A stretch of DNA of 64,000 nt from Echinococcus granulosus (Eukaryota > Platyhelminthes > Cestoda > Cyclophyllidea > Taeniidae). The notes under the pieces are model-generated. The model was not told the DNA's origin and made no database searches. It saw only the letters and a program-made list of their open reading frames with translations. This document shows positions 24,401-37,700 of this stretch, in pieces. The translations under genes and the position numbers were made by a program. Position 1 is the first letter of the stretch. Each line of letters begins with the position of its first letter. Location: contig NW_020170405.1 of NCBI RefSeq assembly GCF_000524195.1, positions 49,266 to 113,265 on the forward strand, read 5' to 3'.

Positions 24401-27400
24401 TCTGCTTCTGTGAAATTTTGACCAAAAGGCTAAAATAAGGCATTAAAAACCCTTGCTTTTCAACTGTGGCATTGGTTTTGTAGGAGTCAGTATTCGATTA
24501 TGTTCCATTACAATGAAAAGAAATCAACCAGAAAATACTCCTTCCTTTAAGCAATGTCCTTGAAGGAAGCCTGAGGTGTCACCTCACCTGGTATTCTGAC
24601 AGCTGTTTCCTGATTGGCTGGGAGAAAATTGTCCAGGTGTGCCAGATTCTGAGACCAAGCAGTCCTGCACACGAGGCCATCTGGAGCTCAACCGCCTCCA
24701 ACGATGACAACGAGTCCATTGCATCCTCACATTACTCTGCCTCTATTGTAAGTGGTCCAGCACAGCCAAAAGAGTACGTTCAAATTGCTACTCAACTTGA
24801 CTTGGGACGTGGCGAGGACAGAGGCGTGATTTGTGGCATTGCGACTCACCAAAACCGCATTCTCGTCCTCCTCTACCCACTGAAATCCGTTGAGAGCCTG
24901 CTGGTAGTGGGACCTGGAGGAGAAAGGTCGCCCCAGCTCCTTGTTGCCGATGTAGGCGACGCGCTGACCAATCCTTCCTGCCCTCTGAGTGAGCTTGATT
25001 TGATGTTCCCTGTGGAGGATGCATTCGAGGAAATAAGTCTGGAGGATGTTGAGCTTAGGATTCCTCCTGAACATGGCTTCCAAGGATTGGGATTAGGTAA
25101 GCCCCCAAATTTTATCCGAGAGTCGGTTTCGGTACCCGTATGCCTGGGGGCTTATCTGCGGGACAATTTAGATATTCTAAAGCATCGCTTTTCAGCATCA
25201 AGATGGGTTTTAACTACCATCTACTATCTATAAATTAATCAAATGTGTAGGGTAAATCCCCCTCAAGGTAGTTTGATACCGCTGTGTGTAATCGTTAGAA
25301 ATTATTCGCAGGTAAAAAGTTTTTTCACTGATTTACCTATTAATGCCTACAGCAACTATCCCTGGGGAAGATACACACTTCGTCTACTCTCCAGTAGACA
25401 TGGTTTATGCCCAAGCACTGTCCGCAGATGATCGGATAGACTGGTTTTTGGAACAGGATATGCCCCGACGAGCTCTTCAAATCGCCAATGAGTATCACAT
25501 GGATTTGGTTCGTCACTCTCCCAAGGTCATCCGAAATCTCTGCTTCTTTTTTTGGCCCTTACTCGTATTTAACTTTATGTTTTTGCATTTGATCTTGCAT
25601 AGCATGAATGTCTTCATGCACTCTAGATTTGTGATTTTGTCGCCCCAAGTTTTTTTTCTCGAGCTTTCTATTTTAAAGTCTTTTCCAAAGTTTCATTTTT
25701 TTTCTTGTGAAGCAGCTACCGAATACACTGTTCAGATCAAATCTGATGCTATAAACTCGGCTTCAGTGATTCATCTAAGTATTTGAAATTATGGGGTACT
25801 AAATCTCTTCGAAACCAAATAATTCAAGCGTTATTCCAGAGATAAAGGGGTTTTTTACGTAATTAGAATTTGCTGTCGGAGTGACGTCCTGTTGATATAC
25901 TCTCCATTTGCAAGCATACATTATCAATTCATTTGTAAAGCAAGCCTTACTAAATAGACTTTTCTGGGATGCCTGTCACATCTCTATTATTGTGATGTAT
26001 TTATTGAATGAAAAGTGGTGATGGTAGTTAAATGTATCATTTCAGAAACTAGGGATGGATTATCTAAACAAATTAATCGAGGATAAGAAATATCAGAACG
26101 CAGCAGGTCTCTGCAAACTCCTTCTCACTGATAAGGAGTCGTGGGAGGTTCAAATTTACCGATTTCTTCAACTCGGCCAACTTCATGTACGTTGCTCTCT
26201 CCATGGATTAGCTTTTAATCGGTCTTCGGTATTCCATCGCATTCCGCCTTCTAAAACACCTAGGTTCTTGTACCCTACCTCCCATCAACAAGAGATCTCA
26301 TTGGCTCCTCAACCTATGAGGTCATCCTGATCGACCTTTTAAGCAAATCTCCACAGATGCTTTTGCAAAAACTCAAGGAATGGCCGCCGAACAGTGGTCT
26401 GTACTCCCCCGGTCCCATAATTGCGGCAATTCAGGGACAGATCTCTTTGTTTTCAACTCAAGGTACTTATCGACACTTTTTATTCTACCTAGTACTTTAA
26501 ATGTGTTTACAGGAGACAGCAAGGATCCCGATATGAATGCCTTGTGGCGTGCACTGATTATCCTCTACGAAAATGCTGGTGAGCCGGAGCAGGCTCTTGA
26601 AATTTCTATCAGGCTGAAGGACTCTAGAACCTTCGACTTTCTACGGCGCCATCTACTGCCGGAGGGACGTGCTAGTAGTCGTTTCGGAGCGGTGGTTCGC
26701 AAACAGCTCATTCCTCTGTGCCAAATAGACATCACACGAGCAGTCCTTCTCATGATTGACTGCATGAGGGAGCTACCTGTAAGTCCTTCCTTATACACAC
26801 AATCATGGAAAGTGGCCGGAAGTTTTATTACTCAGTACTCTTTCCTATAGGTTGATTTTGTTGTTGAAGAGCTCGATTCTCAGCCGCTGTTGCTCTTTAA
26901 GGTAAGCCATTTCGGTTGGCTAGTGGGTGGTTTGATGGTTCCAGTTTATCACTAAGTTTTTAAGGAAGAATATAACTAGTTCACATTTGGGCATGTGCAA
27001 ACTCCTGTTTGGACTAGATGCTAAGAGTAAATGCGATTACAAGAATTGTCCTGTTACTAATCTCCACAGCTCTATTCAATCGAGATTTCTGGTCTCTTTA
27101 TCCCATGGATCTGTCAACGCCGCCACAGATGTAGCGTTTGAAGGATTAAGCTTTAATATTGGACGGAGAGGCTGAGAGAGAATACCCTAGGTAACATAAG
27201 GTAGTTCCATGCTATCGGCTTGTAGACCAAATCGCGGGAAACAAGTTGAATGCTACTAATGGTAACGCCATTCCATTGCACAGCTCTCCCTCGACTTTTG
27301 AATGCCCTGCTCGGTGATGACTTGGATCACTCTTTTACTTCGGCCATCATAGGGTAGTTGGGTAAATCAAAACCACCCGCGAGATCAAAACATAGCTCGC

Positions 27401-30400
27401 GTTATGTTGCTGCACTACTGTATAAAAATTCCGAGTTGGGAAATGCAGTTTAGAGAGTGCCCTTTCTGTATCAATCGTTTTTCACTTGAGCGTTTGATCG
27501 AACATATCAATTTATAAAGAAGGCGTTTGTTTCCATTCCTAATTTTCACTGAGTTGCTATTTCAACACTATCCGATTCCTAGCATCGCAAGCAGGCATCG
27601 AGTCTTCCAAATGAGGTCACGGATTACTGCTTCCACAAAAATGTTTCGGATTGTCGTAAATGATTTTGATTCGTTTGAATCTAGTCTCGCTCCATTATTG
27701 GCCATTTCGTAGAACTAGGAATTGAGGTATTAGTCAAAGGTCTGGGTGACTGTGATAATCCCTTCGTCGTAAGTCTCTGCAGACGTAAATTTTACCAGCC
27801 GATGTCTTCTTCTTATTAAGTACAAATTTACTGTATAACCAGTAAAATCGGCTTTTCAGTTGTGAGTAAGTTCATTGACACTGGCACAGATGCAACAGAC
27901 GTCACAGACGGTTTGTTGGCAATAGACAAGAGTTGGGAGTCTAGTAGCGTAGTTGACATGATCTGAACGTATAGTAGTATTTACAGGTGACTGGAAAGTG
28001 TTCACGCATCAAAATGTACAAATCTAAAAATTACCACTCTGTCCCCTTCGACAGTACCTTGATGCACTAAATGCGCGCAATCCACGATCCGCTCTGCCCC
28101 ACGTGTATCGTCTGGTGAAGTTATACGCGTCGTACTCTCGCCAGCAGCTGCTGCCTTTTCTGCGCTCCACCCACCACTACCCTCTCAACGAGGCTCTGAC
28201 ACTATGCCAGTCCCTCAACTACGTTCCAGAAACCATCTACCTACTCACGCGAGTCGGACGTCGCAAAGATGCACTCCGATTGCTCATGGAGAAGGTAAGT
28301 GCTGACTAGACAAGCCTTTCCTTGTTTTCCCTTCATTTTTTCCTTTTATTCTCCCCAAAGCGTTTTATGAATGGTTTGATGAAAGCACTCGAGTGGATTT
28401 AATGCAATCTGTTTGTTTTGTAGAACCTTATTTTTTAAGTGCTTCATGTGAAAAGAAGCGGTGTAATGAAAAACTGACTTTTATGCGTGTTCGTAAGAAA
28501 TAGCTTCAGAAATCAAGGTCGCAAATGGATAAAATAGTGATCGATTTGGTTTGGAAAATCAGAAAAAGTTCTTGAGCTAATGGGTACACAAAGAAAACGA
28601 AGCAGTCTCGGGAAACAGTGATACATTGTACTCTTGCTAATATTTTGGCCATAGTGCCATTGTGATTATGAAGTAGGTGGTAAATCTATCTGTGGTTTTA
28701 AAATCCCATTCATAGGATTGACTTAGAAGGAACTAGACATATTCCATAAACAGTCCCCTTGTCCACAACTTGATTATTCATCTTAGATAACTTGCAACAG
28801 ATAAGTAGGCCTTACTTCACCTTTGTCGCACAGGTCATGCCTCCTGAATTCAGCTTCACCTTATCACGGAATGCATGTGCGCTACGTGTAAAGTCAACAG
28901 TTTATGTTAAGATCGAGCGTAAAAAATTACACCATTCTTCTTCTAAGTATTCGTGCGTTTCCTTCAGGGCGTATTGTTACGTGATGTCCCGTATTCACAC
29001 TACCCAAGGTTGCTTTCAAAATTGGTTCCGGAGAAACGTCATTTTTCATGCAATCGTTTTTATCGGTTGGATGGACATTTGTCGCGCGATGGGAGGTCAA
29101 TCCATGTTACCTTGCATACATGTATTGCAGGGTGCAGAGGACCCATTTTTACTGGGTAGCAAGACCCTGACTATGGAACAACGCCAGGCGGAGGTAGCCG
29201 CCCGAGCAATTGCCTATTGTCTGGAGGAGGACTCCTCCCAGCGAGGGACCTACCTTACCTCCTACGACCAGCCTCACCGCCTACACTCTAAGCTCGTTCA
29301 AAAGCGCAGTCGCGTCGACAGTGGTGGTGACCCCGGAGCAGCAGACTGTGCGAGTGTTGGCGACAACAGTGGTGGCGATAGCGGCAACGATGACGGTGAT
29401 TACTGGACGGGGGCAGATGGGGGCGTGGGGGAGGGTTGTGGCGAATTGTGGAAGCAGGTGGTGTTTTTTGCAGTTGATAAACCCGGCTTCATTTGCGCCC
29501 TCTTAAATCAGGCCAGCACGGAACGGATTGACCCTTCCTTGTTACTACGAAAGATCGCGCCCAACACGGTGATTCCACATTTGAAGGAGTCTTTAGTCAA
29601 TCTCCTTCGCAATACGCAGGTAATTTTGGGTCTGTTGTGCCAATCATCCCAATCCATTGTCAACAGCAGAACTTGAACCAAATTTAATCCGTGTTTAAAG
29701 CGCTATGATCGAGATGGGGATATTAGTGAAGAAGCAAATTAACTGACTTCAATAGACATGATTCCGACGACCCGGCTCAAATGATTTTCTGTTTAGCTAG
29801 TGGTTGCTTCTGCGCTGTTGGGAATGGTTTTATTCTCAGACCTGGAAAACTCATTAAACTAAGAGGATTTTGTACCCCTTTTCGTGTGTTCTTGGGCTAA
29901 GCCATGCCACCGTTTGCTATCCCACGTACTTCGATTGTTAAGGCTTTTTTTGCTCAATACTTTTCAGATTGTTAGTGATAATATGGAAAAAACCCTTAAG
30001 CCATGGTGAAGTGATAACCCGTTGTCTACCCAAGTGGGCAATCAATCTGTTGTATTACAATTAATAGGCATTGATCCATACTAACAGTTCGGTGCAGTAA
30101 AAAAATCATTGTTGCTGAGCTTTGTTACTGATCATTGATCAATATGAAGTTGTTTGAGGAAAAGGATTGTAGAAGAAAGTGAGCATGTGCTCCCATTGAG
30201 TTAATTTCAAACTAAGAAAATTCCACTGATGGGTGAAGTTATTGGGTGCCGCTTCGTATTACCAATCCATGAAGCGAAAATGAGCAGAAAAGTGTGAGGG
30301 ACTATTTTCATACCAGATGGTCAGCAGTCTACGGTGTTACTTTTCCTGACCACTGCATTTTCATGCTCGCTACTGGAGTCTCTGGACTTTCAACCAGCAC

Positions 30401-31412
30401 AGCCCAAACGCTCATTACTCTACCGCGACAATAGGTGGCATCAATACTCCTAACAGGTTCAACAACTGTCTAGAACCAAAGAGACTCGGCCGGTCTCTTT
30501 TTGTATCTCACGATTTTGTGCAATCGGCAGGTATCAGAAACTGGTAAAGAGCACATTATGTACCCATGTCCTCGGGCTCAGGCTGGAAATGCTTCAATGA
30601 GTCTGCTTAAGTCTGAACAAGTTTCATTAGAAGCGGTGATGTACGCGACAGTTATACTAGCAATCTAAGGAGTGATGCATGCAGATAACGAACCATTACT
30701 CAAGGTATTAAATTTGAACAGTGGAGGTCTGGAATTAGCGGCTTTCCAAGACAAAATTAAGGACCAGGCAATCTAGCTAACTTTTTTTAGAATTCAAAAT
30801 GGCTTTTTCAATTAGTAATTATTACTATTCCTGGATAATGTTTCTATTTTGCTATTATTATAAGCGAACTAAATGAAAGCAAGGCCTGATAGTATCGGTC
30901 CAAATGTCTGTATCTTGTTTGAGATTTATTATTAAAGCTTTTCATTCGAATAGATTTGTTTTCAAAAGGGTCAAAAATGGGTAATTTTTAACTCTACACG
31001 TCTATGAGGATGGAACAGACAGGCAAGGTAGTCGGTGACCATTATAAGTTTGTACTTAACTCCCCTCCAGATGCAAATTGAGCTGCGACGGAATTGCGAG
31101 AACATCCTGCTGAAGGATCTCCATGAGGTCTCCTCCCGCCTAGTGAGTATGCAAAACCGTGGCGTGTTTGTGGACATTAGAAAGGAGAAGGGGGAATGGG
31201 GCGGCAGCGCCATCTGCCGCGTCTGTCGTCAGACCCTTCTTTCCTCCTCTACAGAACGCCGCTCCAGCAGTGACCAAGAGACAAGCGGACCACACCAGCC
31301 ACCTCTTTTGGTATTCCGCTGTTCTCACGTCTTTCATCAGGCCTGTCTCCTGCGCCTCGGGCGATTTGTCACCTGTCCGGTGTGCGTGCGGGAGCAGATG
31401 GAGGCTGCCTAG
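21490..31412 (+). CDS. VPS41: VPS41, HOPS complex subunit
   Basis: Fifteen exons join in phase: 21490-21618, 21688-21771, 21839-21913, 21951-22076, 22848-22967, 23035-23105, 24552-25096, 25353-25525, 26046-26186, 26264-26462, 26513-26778, 26851-26901, 28055-28294, 29131-29619, 31071-31412, about 1016 residues (human has 854). VPS41 tethers late endosomes and AP-3 vesicles to lysosomes. The N-terminus is the WD/beta-propeller region (INQISISDDDNFVASCADDG, TMAWRGNVLIWADDA, DSCFLIGWEKIVQV). Next comes the TPR/clathrin-repeat region (SPVDMVYAQ, DDRIDWFLE, LLPFLRSTHHYPLNEAL, PETIYLLTRVGRRKDAL, ESLVNLL). The C-terminus is a RING with CRVC, FRCSHVFHQAC and CPVC. Oddities: a Gly/Asp-rich insertion in the exon at 29131, and no sequence for the short propeller strand normally found after TGGK, suggesting a missed small exon between 22077 and 22847 (both flanking exons are phase 0). 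Family identity is certain; that one junction is not. Confidence 0.95.
23106..24551. other. Intron of VPS41
   Basis: Starts gtaagttc and ends with the pyrimidine-rich ctccttcctttaag, phase 2 on both sides. A GC-richer patch near 23240-23350 and a 60-codon open frame at 24089-24271 are present. I find no conserved match for either. Confidence 0.6.
26902..28054. other. Intron of VPS41
   Basis: Starts gtaagcc and ends ttcgacag; joins the coding end LLLFK to YLDALNARN. Nothing conserved is seen inside. Introns 28295-29130 and 29620-31070 of the same gene look equally empty. Confidence 0.7.
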
Positions 31413-34400
31413 ACTGTTGCCCATTTTAGTATGACTTGATATTTGTAAAAATGTATTATTACTTCGAACAAGGTAATGTCTAATCTTATTAGTCGTGCAT
31501 CACTGGATATACTTGTTTCTTTTATGAGTCGACTGATCAAAACGGTTGGCACCGGTGTGTCTATTGGCTGTGATTTTTCCAAGTCTACCCCTGGCCTTTA
31601 CCGAAATTTTTTCGTTCTGAACTGCAGAAGTAATTCGTCCACCATTGTTTAGGGGTTTTACCATTGTTTGAATTATGATGTCCAAAACTGGAAGACGTGA
31701 CTTCCCTTATTCCAAGAACATACTACATATATTCCCCTCTTTAGGCTCCGGCGCTCTGTTAGTGACGCAGCCTTTTGCAACTAACTATCAGAAATTGATA
31801 AGGAGCACGGAGCACGTATATGTGATGCTGGAATTCACAAGGATAAACACGTTTGCATCCAAATTCTTTATTGTGTTCGCGCTTTTAACTTACAAACAAG
31901 TGAACAGTAACAAAAATGCTGACTCACAACACTACGAATAATTAATTTGTCGCATAAGTATGCGTTATTATTTGGAGAGAGATTATTGATAAGTTACCAG
32001 ATGCTGTAGATTAAGCTGCAGTAGATACATACGCCTCTTTCAATGTGGTAATGGTCGATTAAAATGGGTTCCACGTACTGACGAATCTGTGTGATAAAAA
32101 AGCATTAGCTGAGATTCCTTCAAAACCTTACAAACAAAACTGCGATGACGTCGTAAAGTGGAATTGTGGAGGCGTTTAAATGAATAACGGTTGCCGGTAA
32201 TCTCACTTTCATATAACCAAATATTAAAGCATGTTTTGATACTGTATCGGATCGGATAAATAAGAAAGAGTTAATTAGTTCTTATCTGTGAACATGTTCA
32301 TGTTCCTGTTAGTCTTATTGGTCTGGTCACGGTACTTCCTAAAACCGAAGGCTGGGTTCACATTAAAATGTTAAGATTTGATGTGTAATCAGCCGAATTT
32401 AGAGATTGGTTGTTAATGTTAGCAAAACCTCTCATCAATTTATTTTGAGATATTAGCATATTTTACTATCCTGCTTAGGACTGTAGTAAGTCGATCGTGT
32501 TAGTTCGTCGTTGACGACAGTAGTATTGTAATGTCCGTTCCTGAATCCAGCACAGAACCAAACCTGCGCAGGCGTTATTTTTCACCAAAAGGTCACAAAT
32601 GTTTATTTAATCGGTGAGACAACCTTTGTACCAACAGGTCAGGCCTTCACCCAGAATGACACATTAAATGTTGGGTTTAATTTTAATTTCTTAATTTCTC
32701 TTGCTTATTCCAGCACTAGAGCTCTAATAAATTCATGGGCACAAAGAATCAACCGTGCAAAAGCACTGTAGGAGGTATTGGTCTTGCTCATCGGCACTCA
32801 ACAGTCGTCATAAACAAGAGGTGGGTAGAATCATCCGTTCGAGTTTTTGAAATCAGCATATATATGCCTACGAAACGGTCATCATTGAATACTCTGTGTT
32901 TTCTTGGAAGTTTGCTAAGTTCTGTGATCAGATGAATGCGACAGATTTTCATTGAAAAGCGTAATCTCGCGGTGGAACCGCCCCTCTAAAACAGGATCTT
33001 TGCAATTAAACTATGCGCATAGCAGCACGACAGAAACGATTTGGAAAATGAACACTCATTCACTTCGTTCGCAATTGGAGGACAAAACCTCAATCACGTA
33101 TCAAAAACAATGTCAAGGCTTTCTGCCTCGGTCATCGGTACCGGACGGAGTTAGGAGACATTCAAACGTCTAGCGGGCTCGGCGGATATGACTCCACTTT
33201 ATCCATAGTGATCCAGTGCAACTCTCCAACCTGAGTCAAGGGTTCAGCTCTCGTTAATTGCCAGGTAATAGGTGCGTGTGGTCGTCTACACGGCCTGATA
33301 CTGTAGATTCACGCCCAGTACCTACCAGTGTCGAAACTGAGTATTCTAAGCTTTTGCAGACCGTTATTCAGTTTTGCTAATACGGCAACATCTCAAAAAT
33401 TCGCGAAGTTAGGTTCCAGAACCTGCCGCGGACCAGGAGGAATCGCGATTGTTTGGTACGAGTCGCTACAAGTGCGATTGACTGCTTAGTCAGAATTTAG
33501 CCCCTCAATATGATCCTAAGGCACTTCAATTGCATTTAAATGTTGGTTTAATACATTTAGAAAGTAGCTGACGTGAAAATAGAATATGATATCGCCCAAC
33601 GGCTACCTGCCACATCAGCACATTTACAATGCGGTTCAAAAACAATGCAATAATTCACAAGCTGCCGTTTTCTTCTGCTCTTCCAGTACGGTAAAACCAA
33701 GTGCCGAATGGGCTCGTAAACTTTGACGGCTTACGTTTCTTTGCCTTTTTCAATGAGTCATACATAATGTACAACTCAATGAAGTGGAGGAAAGGTGCTT
33801 TATGTAGGGAGTATAAGTATTCGAATTTTCCCAGTCAGCAAATTTTGCAGATCTTTAAAACTAGTGACTAAAAAACAATTACATTCCAATAAAAGTTCTG
33901 CGATTTCCGAAACACGAATGCACAAAGCATTACTGCACTCCCAAGAGGATGGATGCGGGCTAATCCTGCCCTAAACATGGAACCTACAACCGTACATTAT
34001 CGGAGCCTCGTCGTTCCATCGCTGAAACCATTCCTCACTAAGGGGAGTCTAGAACTGACGCCCACGAAATCGCATATCTCACAATAAAAAGACTAACATC
34101 TATAAGGAAACACCGGTTTTCTGTGTCAAATTAAAAGTACAATGACGTTTGTATAAGTCGTCGCTGCAATAATCAGAGCACGGCAGGAGGGAAGCCAACC
34201 TCGCGACTAAAATAACTTAATCAGAGTGTCTACGACCAATGCACGCTCAAATATTGATTCCTTGCAACTCACTGAAGTGTGGTTTGAGGGGCAAGGTCCC
34301 ATCCCAATTTTAGTACTATGAAGAAATTTTGATCCAATGGCATGCTCGCCTGAATCAGAATGTGCGCCAGCACAGACTCGCAGCCAAAATCTCGGCTTTA

Positions 34401-34747
34401 TCCACATCAAAATCCCATAATGTGTAGACAATGGATACACGGAGTTGCGAAGGCGATGCATATGTTCGCGTTTGTGTGTGCGTGTGCGCCAAGAATTAAG
34501 AGTAAATTGAATCGTGGTTGTCACAACATCAGCAACGGCATGACCACCGATCGGAGTTGAATTCACACCAAATCTGGAGACTAGCGTGCGCACATGGAAG
34601 AGGAAGGGAAGGAGGCCGTGTGAGTAAATCAGATAACGGGGTAAAATCAATCTTTTACAAAAAAGACGGAAGAGAAAGAAGAAATCAACGGTTGCCAGGT
34701 GGAATTTGAGTAAAAGGTGGAAGGGAAGACAAGGGGTAGGAAGGTGA
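31413..34747. other. Intergenic between convergent VPS41 and VPS26
   Basis: It must hold both 3' UTRs. No conserved coding segment or RNA gene is seen. A somewhat GC-richer, repeat-like patch at about 32980-33520 has no open frame of note and may be an old mobile-element remnant, which I cannot prove. Confidence 0.45.
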
Positions 34748-37700
34748 TCAAGTGATCGCAGAAATTGGGGAGTCAAAAGGTGAAGGTTTGGTCACCGTTT
34801 CCTTCGCCGCTCCATCATTCCCCTCCTCCTCTCTACCCTCCGCATCCCTCGGAGATTCGTAGCGAGTGAAACTACGCTGTTCGCGCGAGAGCCCGTCGTC
34901 GCACGCGTCTTCGTGGTCGGAGAGACCACTGAAAACATCAATCTCCACTTCCACTTGCTCCTCCCCTTCTTTCTTGTAGCTCTCGCACTTAGGCACAGCT
35001 GCTGTGATGGTCGCTGCACCGTCCGCTTTTTCCTCTACTTTATCTAGTTCCTTGGAAAAGCTGTCGATTTCACCACTGACTTCCTCAGTTGGATCATCCT
35101 CGATTCCGTTTGTGTCATTACGTGAAGCTGCATTAATCTTAAGAAAAACGAAATAAACCCTCAGTGGCATAATTATAGCTCCGATTCAGGTAGTTGAAAA
35201 GGATCATAGCTTCTTTCATAACACAACGGATCTTGCAAAAAGTCCTGCTCTGATTTGAACGCCTCCGAGTCATCAATTTTGCTTGAGGGAACACCCCTTC
35301 TGCACGAAGTATCATCTTTGTGCTACTCTGGAACTGTTTAGCCATGACCTAAGACATGGGTCCTTAGAGTTACAGTGGGGTCCCTTAATAAATAAGCACT
35401 TAAAGCAAACTAGCTCGCTCTACCAAATGTTGCTGGTAAATAAATTGAGACAAAATGAGTCGGTTGGATCATAAAATGGGAAATGCTTCAGAAATTGCGG
35501 GGTAGCGGAGGTAGATTACGCAGTAAGTATCCAAATCAGACGCCAATAATGAATTTGGAAGAATTAAGCAATAGAGTGGGAAAGGAGAAATTTTCATCTA
35601 AGTACCATAAATTCACCATGATTTGAACAAGTGATTTAGTAACGATGTATCGAACTATTCCTTTGGCAAATTTAACATGATTTGCAGAATTACGTCCATC
35701 CCTAGATTTCTGCCAATCTAACGAATCTTTTGACAAGAGTTGATTGGACTTAAAGATAGGAGGCGCTACAGGTATCTCAAGGTGGCCGAGCTCGATTAGG
35801 CCATAGGCGTCCTTACCAGAAGCTCCCATCAAAAAGGAAGTCACAGGTGCTCACATCACATTTTAATTCACAAAACATATAATTTCTCATTTATCAAGAG
35901 CAAAAAATAAGTTGGTTACGGCATTATGATTCTCCTTAAGCATCACATATTGCGTTCTGGGCCAAAAGTATGCTAATTTGATCGAATGAAGCGGCAAAAC
36001 TAGTTTGACTGTAGGAATGGAAAAGTACAGGAGTAGAGCCTGTTTCATCGTTACATGGTAATCCAGCAAAATAAATCTGCCAAGACATTCATTCCTAAAT
36101 GATCGTGCTTCTTCTTACAGCATTACTTGATACATCGTAAATTAAGCTGTTGAAATGATTGAAACGAAGCAGCAAAGTGAAAAACATATCAAAAATGACA
36201 ATCAAGTTGGCCAAAAAATGCACTTAATTTACATATTTGTCAAAACTACCATACTGGATTTCCCGTTTTTACCTTCATTATAACTTTAATCTCTTGGGAT
36301 TTACTAAAAGAAGTCAGCAAGACAAGGGGAACTTATAGAGCGGCAGTTACCCGTTTCCAGCTTCATTAAAAATATGAACTTAGTGGGCTGATCAAAACGA
36401 ATCAGCAGGGGAACGAGCGTGTTGGTTTTTCAGCTGAAGACTTTGCCAAATTTGAATCCAATAGTAATAGATACCTGATTCAAACGCTATAAAGCTTCAG
36501 AAAAAAGTCAAACTTACGAGACTAGCGTTTCCATTCTGAGTTACATCGGGAATAATAGGACCATCACCGGAGGATTGCGGAGGGTTGTCTCCAGGGGGGG
36601 GAGGGAGCACAGGGACATCAGTAGGGTGGGTGGAAGGAATTGTCTCCGTGGGGAGGGGCAGAGAGTATGGTTGTGACTTCACTGCCATGGCCTGTTGGCT
36701 CTGCATTAATGCCTCGAATCGCTTGTCCGGGCGGCGAAATAGGAAGATCTCCTGCACAGACAACAGACGCATGTGTATGCAGGGAATCGGTTTCTTGTGA
36801 CAATGAGCTAGTTCTCCCTCCACCCCAATTTGACAAAGCCAAATATCCGCGTCATCATCCAGACACTATTTGCACGTCTCTACAGTCCTCTGAGTTTGGA
36901 CTTATCAAGAAAATGTAAAATAGTTACAAAAATCATGTTAAAACCAGTCAAACCTATATGGACTTTGACTTTCAAAAGTGAAGTTCTGGTGTTGATAGAA
37001 ATGTAACTCTCCCTGACAAGGGCAAAAATAAAGTCGCTTTATATTATACAAATAAGCGTTATGATAAGGTGCATTACCTCCATTTAAAAGTGTATTAAAT
37101 TGAAGAAAAAAACAGTCTTCTTGAATTCAACCCCTCGTTACCAATCTAAAATGACGTCAGTTAGTGTGATTGTTTTACTTTGAAGCCCTGAGACAATAAA
37201 GGTATGCCTGCGATACAAATCTGAACTCCACCTTTGGATTTGTTGGAAATATGAGGAATTAGCATCTCTTGGAAGTCAATTTAATGAGGCGGAGATTCAA
37301 TTCATATGCGGATTCTTCTTTGAAATGAGCTAACAAAACACTCATTTAAGTGGTCAAACGCTTTAGAACTCGTGTACAAACTCACATCCTCAGTGAGTGC
37401 TAAACAGTTTCCTAATGAAGACAACAGAAGAGTCGGCGGGTGTCAGTTAGTTACTGAAATCTTCGCTTTTGGTCAATCGGTAGGGGTAAAAAATAGTTAA
37501 TTTTTTTTACCACAACATCCTACCTGCAATGCTGTTTAACTTGGCCGCCAACTGGTGAAGACAGTTTTTGAGGGGACAAATATAATGGAGTTGGTGGTGT
37601 GTCACCATGAGGACGGTGAATAGGTAAGAAACAACACCGCCGATCACTACCTTAGATATTACTGAAATTTTAGGCAGTATTTATCGCAGAGGTCGGAAAT

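Noticed and set aside
32980..33520. GC-richer patch considered as a transposon
   Set aside because: No terminal inverted repeats, target duplication or coding segment could be identified by eye.
34207..34776. 189-codon minus-strand open frame
   Set aside because: It overlaps the 3' end of VPS26 in another frame, lacks conserved motifs and has Phe/Leu/His-rich composition typical of a chance frame in AT-rich 3' DNA.
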